Shown here: in pieces, positions 58,136 to 64,000 of the stretch | How the letters are laid out: the number at the start of each line of letters is the position of its first letter | Position numbering within the stretch: the first letter of the stretch is position 1 | Source of the DNA: Clostridium cylindrosporum DSM 605 | Lineage (GTDB): Bacteria > Bacillota > Clostridia > Clostridiales > Caloramatoraceae | NCBI RefSeq assembly: GCF_001047375.1 | Contig: NZ_LFVU01000028.1 | Location: 434,001 to 498,000, forward strand | Reading direction: 5' to 3' | Length of the DNA: 64,000 nucleotides | The notes under the pieces: model-generated | Databases searched by the model: none | Told to the model about the DNA's origin: nothing | What the model saw: only the letters and a program-made list of their open reading frames with translations | Made by a program: the position numbers and the translations under genes

Positions 58136-58678
58136 TTACTTCTTACCTGTCTTACCTTCTTTACGTCTAACTACTTCGTCAGCGTACTTAATTCCCTTAC
58201 CCTTGTATGGTTCAGGTGGTCTTACACTTCTGATGTTAGCAGAAATATGTCCTACAAGTTCCTTGTCAATTCCGTTAACAATTATTTGGTTTGGACCTGG
58301 AACATCTAGTGTAATTCCTTCTACTTCTTCTATTTCAACTGGATGTGAATATCCAACGTTTAATACTATCTTCTTACCTTGCTTAGCTACCTTGTAACCA
58401 ACACCAACAAGGTCTAGTGTTTTCTTGTATCCTTCTGATACTCCAACAACCATATTATTAATTAATGCTCTAGTTAATCCATGTAGTGATCTTACTTCTT
58501 TTTCATCGTTTGGTCTAGTTACAACCACTTGGCTGTCTTCAACCGCGATGTTTATTTGCTTGCTCATTCCCTTAGTTAAAGTTCCCTTAGAACCTTTTAC
58601 TGTTACAACGTTGTTAGAATCAACAGTAACAGTTACTCCTTGTGGAAGAGCAACTGGAAGTCTACCTACTCTTGACAT
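58136..58678 (-). CDS. rplF: 50S ribosomal protein L6
   Basis: 180 aa with two L6 repeats. Marks: [20 protein letters not shown] and the C-terminal [20 protein letters not shown]. It lies near the GTPase centre. Confidence 0.98.
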   Translation of the reverse strand: MSRVGRLPVALPQGVTVTVDSNNVVTVKGSKGTLTKGMSKQINIAVEDSQVVVTRPNDEKEVRSLHGLTRALINNMVVGVSEGYKKTLDLVGVGYKVAKQGKKIVLNVGYSHPVEIEEVEGITLDVPGPNQIIVNGIDKELVGHISANIRSVRPPEPYKGKGIKYADEVVRRKEGKTGKK

Positions 58679-58702
58679 AATCGCACCTCCTATTGATTCT
58701 TA

Positions 58703-59101
58703 TTACCAAATGTAACAAATAACTTCTCCACCAATACCTTCAGTTCTAGCCTTCTTATCAGTCATTATACCGTTAGAAGTTGAAAGTACTGCTGTTCCAA
58801 GCCCACCAAGAACCTTTGGTATATTGTCCTTTTGAGCGTATATTCTAAGACCTGGCTTTGAAATTCTTCTTAGTCCAGTTATTACTCTTTCTTTGTTTGT
58901 TCCGTACTTTAATGTTAGTTTAAGCATTGGAACTGCTCCATCAACATAATCTTCTGACTTAGCTAGGTATCCTTCTTGAACTAGGATATCAGCCACTGCC
59001 TTCTTTATTTTTGAAGCAGGAAGTTCCACGCTTTCGTGTCTCACTATATTTGCATTTCTGATACGAGTTAACATATCAGCTATTGGATCAGTCATAACCA
59101 T
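58703..59101 (-). CDS. rpsH: 30S ribosomal protein S8
   Basis: 132 aa. Marks: [18 protein letters not shown] and the C-terminal [20 protein letters not shown]. The ATG two codons before MTDP is eight bases after GGAGG. It binds the central 16S domain and is the usual spc-operon repressor in enteric bacteria. Confidence 0.98.
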   Translation of the reverse strand: MVMTDPIADMLTRIRNANIVRHESVELPASKIKKAVADILVQEGYLAKSEDYVDGAVPMLKLTLKYGTNKERVITGLRRISKPGLRIYAQKDNIPKVLGGLGTAVLSTSNGIMTDKKARTEGIGGEVICYIW

Positions 59102-59131
59102 AGTTACTGCCTCCTTTCACTTATAAGTAAA

Positions 59132-59317
59132 TTACCAGCTTGCTTTCTTGCATCCTGGAATTTCTCCCTTGTATGCAAGTTCTCTAAAGCAAATTCTGCA
59201 GATTCCAAATTTCTTTAATACAGAGTGTGGTCTACCACATATTCTGCATCTTGTATATGCTCTGGAAGAAAACTTTGGTTCCTTCTTCCATTTTTCTATC
59301 ATCGCCTTACGTGCCAC
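59132..59317 (-). CDS. rpsN: 30S ribosomal protein S14, type Z
   Basis: 61 aa short form with two CxxC pairs (CRICGRPH and CRICFREL) that bind zinc. The zinc form is the housekeeping one in low-GC Firmicutes. Confidence 0.97.
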   Translation of the reverse strand: MARKAMIEKWKKEPKFSSRAYTRCRICGRPHSVLKKFGICRICFRELAYKGEIPGCKKASW

Positions 59318-59333
59318 AATATTGCCTCCTTAA

Positions 59334-59876
59334 TTACTGAGCAAAAGGCATTCCAAGAAGCTTTAGTAATTCCTTAGCTTCTTCGTCTGTCTTCGCTGTA
59401 GTAACGAATATTATATCCATACCTCTTAACTTTTCAATCTTATCATACTCAACTTCAGGGAATATAAGTTGTTCCTTAACTCCTAGAGCATAATTTCCTC
59501 TACCGTCAAAAGCCTTTCCTGAAACTCCCTTGAAGTCTCTAACTCTTGGTAGTGCAACATTAACAAGTCTGTCTACGAATTCATACATCTTAGCTCCTCT
59601 TAATGTTACCTTACATCCTAAAGGCATACCTTCTCTTATTTTGAAGTTAGCTACTGATTTCTTAGCTCTAGTAACTATAGCCTTTTGTCCTGAAATTAGT
59701 GTTAAATCGCTAACAGCAGCGTCAAGAAGCTTTGAGTTATCCTTAGCATCTCCACATCCCATGTTAACAACTACTTTTTCTATTTTTGGTACTTGCATAA
59801 TGCTTTTGTAACCGAACTTTTCACGCATTGCAGCTACCACTTCATTTTCATACTTATCTCTAAGTCTTGGTGTCAT
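59334..59876 (-). CDS. rplE: 50S ribosomal protein L5
   Basis: 180 aa. Marks: [32 protein letters not shown]-like [18 protein letters not shown] and the end LLGMPFAQ. It binds 5S rRNA and P-site tRNA. Confidence 0.98.
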   Translation of the reverse strand: MTPRLRDKYENEVVAAMREKFGYKSIMQVPKIEKVVVNMGCGDAKDNSKLLDAAVSDLTLISGQKAIVTRAKKSVANFKIREGMPLGCKVTLRGAKMYEFVDRLVNVALPRVRDFKGVSGKAFDGRGNYALGVKEQLIFPEVEYDKIEKLRGMDIIFVTTAKTDEEAKELLKLLGMPFAQ

Positions 59877-59898
59877 TTAGAAAACCTCCCTTCTGCTT

Positions 59899-60216
59899 TT
59901 ATAAAGTTTCATTACATTTTTTGCAGTATCTTACCTTAGAACCGTCTTCTAAGAATTTGTGTGCTACTCTAGTTGCTTTATCGCACTTCTTGCAGTATAG
60001 CATTACGTTAGAAGCATGTATTGATGCTTCCTTCTTAACGATTCCGCCTTCTCTATTAGCAGCATTAGGCTTAACATGTTTTGTTATCATATTAACGTCC
60101 TTAACGATTACTCTGTTTGACTTAGGGATAACCTTTAAAACTTCGCCTATTTTCTTTGAATCTTTACCTGCTATAACACATACAGTGTCTCCTCTTTTAA
60201 CGTGAACCTTTGCCAC
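59899..60216 (-). CDS. rplX: 50S ribosomal protein L24
   Basis: 105 aa with an N-terminal KOW motif (VKRGDTVCVIAGKDSKKIGE) and a C-terminal CKKCDKATRV...CKKC pair, cysteines that may bind zinc. It starts 50S assembly. Confidence 0.98.
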   Translation of the reverse strand: MAKVHVKRGDTVCVIAGKDSKKIGEVLKVIPKSNRVIVKDVNMITKHVKPNAANREGGIVKKEASIHASNVMLYCKKCDKATRVAHKFLEDGSKVRYCKKCNETL

Positions 60217-60235
60217 TTAAGCCACCTCCTACTCT

Positions 60236-60604
60236 TTATAGTACTTCCGGTGCAAGTGAAAGAATCTTTGTGAATTCTTTTTCTCTAAGTTCTCTTGCAA
60301 CAGGTCCGAAAATTCTTGTTCCTCTTGGGTTCTTATCATCCTTGATAATTACCGCAGCGTTTTCATCGAACTTTATATATGAACCGTCTGCTCTTCTTAC
60401 ACCCTTTACTGATCTAACGATAACAGCCTTAACTACGTCACCTTTTTTAACAACCCCGCCAGGTGTTGCACTCTTAACGCTAGCTACTATTATGTCACCT
60501 ATGTTTCCCCATTTTCTCTTTGAGCCACCAAGGACACGTATGCACATAATTTCTTTTGCTCCAGAGTTGTCTGCCACTCTTAGCCTTGTTTGTTGCTGAA
60601 TCAT
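60236..60604 (-). CDS. rplN: 50S ribosomal protein L14
   Basis: 122 aa. Marks: [37 protein letters not shown] and the end [10 protein letters not shown]. It sits at the subunit interface. Confidence 0.98.
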   Translation of the reverse strand: MIQQQTRLRVADNSGAKEIMCIRVLGGSKRKWGNIGDIIVASVKSATPGGVVKKGDVVKAVIVRSVKGVRRADGSYIKFDENAAVIIKDDKNPRGTRIFGPVARELREKEFTKILSLAPEVL

Positions 60605-60629
60605 GAAAGTAACCTCCTCTCCGCTTTAA

Positions 60630-60884
60630 TTACTTCGCTCTTTCAAGGATTTCAACAAGTCTCCATCTTTTATCCTTACTTAATGGTCTTGTTTCCATTA
60701 TCTTAACTGTATCTCCAACTTTAGCTGAATTGTCTTCATCATGAGCCTTGAACTTTGTAGTTCTGTTCATTGTTTTATTATAAAGTGGATGTCTAACCTT
60801 AGTTGCCACGGCTACTACGATAGTCTTATCCATCTTGTCTGAAACAATCTTGCCTATCCTAACTTTTCTTAGTCCTCTTTCCAA
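60630..60884 (-). CDS. rpsQ: 30S ribosomal protein S17
   Basis: 84 aa OB fold. Marks: [20 protein letters not shown], and [20 protein letters not shown]. It binds helices 7 and 11 of 16S rRNA. Confidence 0.98.
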   Translation of the reverse strand: MERGLRKVRIGKIVSDKMDKTIVVAVATKVRHPLYNKTMNRTTKFKAHDEDNSAKVGDTVKIMETRPLSKDKRWRLVEILERAK

Positions 60885-60902
60885 TGGAAGTACCTCCCTT
60901 CA

Positions 60903-61115
60903 TTATCTATCGCTATCTTTAAGCTCTTTTTCTCTAAGGATGGTCTTAAGCTGAGCTATTGACTTTTTAACTTCTTTGATTCTTGATGGGTTTTCTAACT
61001 GGCCTGTAGCAAGTTGGAATCTAAGGTTAAAAAGTTCAGCTTTAAGTTCCATAACTTTTCCTTGTATTTCTAAAACGTTGTTTTCACGAACTGCACTTAA
61101 CTCTTTAGCCTTCAT
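60903..61115 (-). CDS. rpmC: 50S ribosomal protein L29
   Basis: 70 aa two-helix protein: [20 protein letters not shown] and [13 protein letters not shown]. It forms part of the exit-tunnel rim. It overlaps rplP by 11 bases. Confidence 0.98.
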   Translation of the reverse strand: MKAKELSAVRENNVLEIQGKVMELKAELFNLRFQLATGQLENPSRIKEVKKSIAQLKTILREKELKDSDR

Positions 61116-61548
61116 TTACTTCACCACCCATTTCTTCGAAGTCTCTTCTCGTAACGAACTTAGTCTTCATAGGAAGCTTATGCATAGCAAGTCTCATAGC
61201 TTCTCTAGCTGTATCTTCAGGAACTCCTGTAAGTTCGAAAAGTATTCTGCCAGGTTTAACTACAGCTACCCAGTATTCTGGTGATCCCTTACCTGAACCC
61301 ATACGAGTTTCAGCAGGCTTTTGTGTTACTGGCTTATCTGGGAACACTTTTATCCAAAGTTTTCCCCCTCTTCTGATGTATCTATTTATAGCAATTCTTG
61401 CAGCTTCGATTTGGTTGCTTGTTATCCAACCGCATTCTAAAGCCTGGATTGCGTAATCTCCGTAAGCGATAAAGTTACCTCTTGTAGCTTTACCAGTCAT
61501 TCTACCACGTTGAACCTTACGATGTTTTACTCTCTTAGGCATTAACAT
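61105..61548 (-). CDS. rplP: 50S ribosomal protein L16
   Basis: 147 aa. Marks: [40 protein letters not shown] and [20 protein letters not shown]. It aids A-site tRNA positioning. The start MLMPKR is spaced well from GGAGGAA. Confidence 0.98.
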   Translation of the reverse strand: MLMPKRVKHRKVQRGRMTGKATRGNFIAYGDYAIQALECGWITSNQIEAARIAINRYIRRGGKLWIKVFPDKPVTQKPAETRMGSGKGSPEYWVAVVKPGRILFELTGVPEDTAREAMRLAMHKLPMKTKFVTRRDFEEMGGEVNEG

Positions 61549-61581
61549 TACGTTATTCCTCCTTCCTGTATAAGTCTCAAA

Positions 61582-62268
61582 TTACTTCTTTGAAGTTTCC
61601 TTTTTTTCTCTTTCCATAGGAGTTGCAAGTTCTCTTCTCTTTCCAAGAACTTCACCCTTGTAAATCCAAACCTTAACACCGATTTTACCGTATGTTGTGT
61701 TTGCTTCAGCAAATCCGTAATCAATGTCAGCTCTTAGTGTTTGTAGTGGAATAGTACCTTCGTTGTATCCTTCAGTTCTAGCCATTTCAGCTCCACCTAG
61801 TCTACCTGCACATGCAGTCTTGATACCCTTTATTCCAAATTTCATTGATCTAGAAATTGTTTGCTTCATAGCCTTTCTAAATGAAACTCTCTTTTCAAGT
61901 TGAAGAGCTATGTTTTCAGCAACAAGTTGTGCATCAGTTTCAGGGTTCTTAACTTCAACAATATTAATAAGAACATTCTTTGAAGTCATCTTTTGGATTT
62001 GTTTCTTTAATTCTTCAACACCTGCTCCGCCTTTTCCGATTACGATTCCTGGCTTCGCTGTAAAGATGTTTATCTTAACTCTATTTGCAGTTCTTTCAAT
62101 TGTTGTTCTTGAAATACCAGCTGTATAAAGCTTATTCTTAATGAATTTTCTTATTTGGTTGTCTTCAATTAGTTGGTCTGCAAAATTCTTCTTGTCTGCA
62201 TACCATTTTGCACTCCACTCTTTGATTACACCTACTCTTAGTCCGTGTGGATTAACTTTTTGTCCCAC
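61582..62268 (-). CDS. rpsC: 30S ribosomal protein S3
   Basis: 228 aa. N-terminal [20 protein letters not shown], a KH domain with [20 protein letters not shown] and the C-terminal [20 protein letters not shown]. It lines the mRNA entry channel. Confidence 0.98.
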   Translation of the reverse strand: MGQKVNPHGLRVGVIKEWSAKWYADKKNFADQLIEDNQIRKFIKNKLYTAGISRTTIERTANRVKINIFTAKPGIVIGKGGAGVEELKKQIQKMTSKNVLINIVEVKNPETDAQLVAENIALQLEKRVSFRKAMKQTISRSMKFGIKGIKTACAGRLGGAEMARTEGYNEGTIPLQTLRADIDYGFAEANTTYGKIGVKVWIYKGEVLGKRRELATPMEREKKETSKK

Positions 62269-62289
62269 GCTTTGACCCTCCTTCCGAGA

Positions 62290-62625
62290 TTATGCTCTTT
62301 CTTTAACTGCCATTGTAATATGGCTAGTTCTCTTTAATATTCTAAATGCTCTACCTTGAGCGTGTGGTCTGTATCTCTTTAGTGAAGGTCCTTGACCTAC
62401 GAATGTTTCTGATACATAAAGCTTTGATACATCCATCTTGTTGTTGTTTTCAGCGTTTGCTATAGCTGATTTAAGAAGCTTTTCTACAACAGGAGCAGCT
62501 GCTCTTGGTGTGTGCTTAAGTATAGCTATTGCTTCTCCAACGTTTTTTCCTCTTATTAAATTAAGTACAACTCTAACCTTTAGAGGAGACATTCTAATAT
62601 ATTTAGCGTATGCTCTTGCTTCCAT
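62290..62625 (-). CDS. rplV: 50S ribosomal protein L22
   Basis: 111 aa. Marks: [20 protein letters not shown] and the tunnel beta-hairpin region [20 protein letters not shown]. Its loop lines the exit tunnel. Confidence 0.98.
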   Translation of the reverse strand: MEARAYAKYIRMSPLKVRVVLNLIRGKNVGEAIAILKHTPRAAAPVVEKLLKSAIANAENNNKMDVSKLYVSETFVGQGPSLKRYRPHAQGRAFRILKRTSHITMAVKERA

Positions 62626-62643
62626 TTTAGCGCCCTCCTTTCA

Positions 62644-62925
62644 CTATCTTCTCTTTGATGACTTTTCGTCGTAGTCATGTCCTCTGTATGTTCTTGTAGG
62701 TGCAAATTCACCAAGCTTATGTCCTATCATGTCTTCAGTAACATATACTGGAACATGTTTTCTTCCATCATAAACTGCGATTGTGTGACCTGCCATTTGT
62801 GGGAATATTGTTGAACTTCTTGACCAAGTCTTTAATACCTTCTTTTCTCCTGACTTGTTCATTTCAATTATTCTCTTTAAAAGTACTTCTTGTACAAATG
62901 GTCCTTTTTTAAGTGATCTACTCAA
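62644..62925 (-). CDS. rpsS: 30S ribosomal protein S19
   Basis: 93 aa. Marks: [39 protein letters not shown] and [15 protein letters not shown]. It sits in the 30S head. Confidence 0.98.
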   Translation of the reverse strand: MSRSLKKGPFVQEVLLKRIIEMNKSGEKKVLKTWSRSSTIFPQMAGHTIAVYDGRKHVPVYVTEDMIGHKLGEFAPTRTYRGHDYDEKSSKRR

Positions 62926-62966
62926 TGTTCGTGCCTCCCTTCACAAGGTTATTAAGATTAAGGATG

Positions 62967-62998
62967 ATGATCGCATAAGAGCTTTCCTATGCGGTCAT
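62967..62998 (-). other. Hairpin between rplB and rpsS
   Basis: ATGACCGCATA pairs with TATGCGATCAT (one mismatch) around ten bases. It fills the 85-bp gap, the widest in this part of the operon. No T tract follows, so it looks like a processing or stability element rather than a terminator. Confidence 0.5.
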
Positions 62999-63010
62999 GC
63001 TACTTCCTTA

Positions 63011-63847
63011 CTACTTCTTCTTTCTTGTCTTAACAATAAACTTATCTGAGTACTTGTTATTCTTTCTTGTCTTATATCCAAGGGCTGGTTTACCCCATGG
63101 AGTAACTGGAGATGGTCTACCGATAGGTGATCTACCTTCCCCTCCACCGTGTGGGTGATCATTAGGGTTCATTACAGAACCTCTAACTGTAGGTCTAATA
63201 CCCATATGTCTCTTCTTACCAGCTTTACCTATGTTAACAAGTTCATGTGATAGGTTACCAATTGTTCCAACAGTAGCCTTACAATCAGTTCTTACTAGTC
63301 TAACTTCACCACTTGGTAGTCTTACTTGTGAGTAAGTTTCTTCCTTAGCCATTAGTTGAGCCTCAGCTCCTGCTGATCTAACTAATTGACCACCCTTACC
63401 TGGGAAAAGTTCGATGTTGTGAATTGTAGTACCAACTGGGATATTCTTTATTGGTAGTGCATTACCAATCTTAATATCAGCTTCTGGTCCTGATACAACT
63501 GTATCTCCAACCTTTAGTCCGTTTGGAGCTAGGATGTATCTCTTTTCTCCATCAACATAGCTTAGTAGCGCTATAAACGCTGTTCTGTTTGGATCATACT
63601 CTATTTGAGTAACCTTTGCAGGTATTCCATCCTTATCTCTCTTAAAATCGATAAGTCTGTACTTTATTTTAGCTCCGCCACCTCTGTGACGAACAGTTAT
63701 TCTACCGTGTGCATTTCTACCTGAATGCTTTTTTAGGGCAACTAGAAGTGACTTCTCTGGAGTCGCGTTCTTAGTTAGTTCTTCGAAAGTTAAAACAGTC
63801 ATGTTTCTTCTTCCGGCAGAAGTTGGTCTATAAACCTTTATACCCAT
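63011..63847 (-). CDS. rplB: 50S ribosomal protein L2
   Basis: 278 aa. Marks: [36 protein letters not shown] and the peptidyl-transferase-region [20 protein letters not shown]. It has the conserved basic C-terminus. It follows rplW. Confidence 0.98.
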   Translation of the reverse strand: MGIKVYRPTSAGRRNMTVLTFEELTKNATPEKSLLVALKKHSGRNAHGRITVRHRGGGAKIKYRLIDFKRDKDGIPAKVTQIEYDPNRTAFIALLSYVDGEKRYILAPNGLKVGDTVVSGPEADIKIGNALPIKNIPVGTTIHNIELFPGKGGQLVRSAGAEAQLMAKEETYSQVRLPSGEVRLVRTDCKATVGTIGNLSHELVNIGKAGKKRHMGIRPTVRGSVMNPNDHPHGGGEGRSPIGRPSPVTPWGKPALGYKTRKNNKYSDKFIVKTRKKK

Positions 63848-63915
63848 TCGTATTCCCTCCTATCGTTCGCTTATCTGACTTATGTCAATAACGGCTTTCT
63901 ATCTATTTAAGAAGA

Positions 63916-64000
63916 TTAAGCGTTAAATCCTTCAAAGAATTCTATAGCCTTGCTATCAGCTGTTAGCTTAATAACTGCTTTCTTGAAAGAAGCTCTTCTT
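63916..64000 (-). CDS. rplW: 50S ribosomal protein L23, C-terminal fragment
   Basis: Only the last ~27 codons are inside the window. They read RRASFKKAVIKLTADSKAIE then FFEGFNA and stop, the typical L23 C-terminus. Its place before rplB fits the S10 operon order. The rest lies beyond the right edge. Confidence 0.9.
   Translation of the reverse strand, partial: RRASFKKAVIKLTADSKAIEFFEGFNA

Overview
The window is AT-rich, low-GC Firmicute DNA, most likely from a Clostridium-type spore-forming anaerobe. The evidence is strong AGGAGG ribosome sites, several GTG/TTG starts, a type Z zinc S14 protein, the classic Firmicute order of the S10/spc/alpha ribosomal genes, CwlD- and CwlC-like amidases, a glmS ribozyme, SAM-I and T-box RNAs, and an NADH:rubredoxin-oxidoreductase-like flavoprotein beside a hemerythrin. 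I see no mobile element, CRISPR array, tRNA, rRNA or prophage, so this is core chromosome. Most genes lie on the minus strand.

Layout. 1-1.7 kb: oxygen/redox cluster (partial hemerythrin, DUF1450 protein, flavin oxidoreductase). 2-4 kb: PAS-GGDEF diguanylate cyclase and a cupin. 4-9.6 kb: amino-sugar and wall-precursor genes (glmS with its ribozyme, a CwlC-like amidase, ldh, glmM). 9.6-12.8 kb: plus-strand metNIQ methionine importer behind one perfect sigma-A promoter and two SAM-I riboswitches in series. 12.8-20.2 kb: GntR/DUF5808 pair, peroxiredoxin, Fe-S protein, acyltransferase, FAD protein and a beta-carbonic-anhydrase-like protein. 20.2-25.9 kb: HtrA protease, a two-component system and cdaR-cdaA (c-di-AMP synthesis). 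26-35.9 kb: an uncharacterised membrane protein, a 38-aa peptide gene, a PHP phosphatase, two DUF1540 mini-proteins, type III glutamine synthetase with a structured leader, a GH8-like protein, a LacI regulator, a radical SAM protein and a MalY/PatB aminotransferase.

36.1-44.6 kb holds a branched-chain amino acid operon, ilvC-cimA-leuC-leuD-leuB-ilvB-ilvN, behind two T-box leaders in series. From 44.8 kb there is cwlD on the plus strand, then a 490-base gap. From 46 kb to the end the minus strand carries the ribosomal super-operon. In transcription order it runs rplW(partial)-rplB-rpsS-rplV-rpsC-rplP-rpmC-rpsQ-rplN-rplX-rplE-rpsN-rpsH-rplF-rplR-rpsE-rpmD-rplO-secY-adk-map-KOW-infA-rpmJ-rpsM-rpsK-rpsD-rpoA-rplQ-ecfA1-ecfA2-ecfT-truA-rplM-rpsI.

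The most interesting material is regulatory RNA and DNA. The two ilv/leu T-boxes appear to read different codons (AUC Ile and CUA Leu), which fits an operon whose leuCDB could serve both leucine synthesis and citramalate-route isoleucine synthesis. The two SAM-I riboswitches each have their own terminator. A ~24-bp element is shared by the response-regulator promoter and the leader of the neighbouring htrA gene. The glutamine synthetase leader has an A..G.. hexaloop hairpin that overlaps a terminator, as in ANTAR-controlled leaders. PerR-like repeats sit upstream of the peroxiredoxin. No wholly new multi-gene system is evident.
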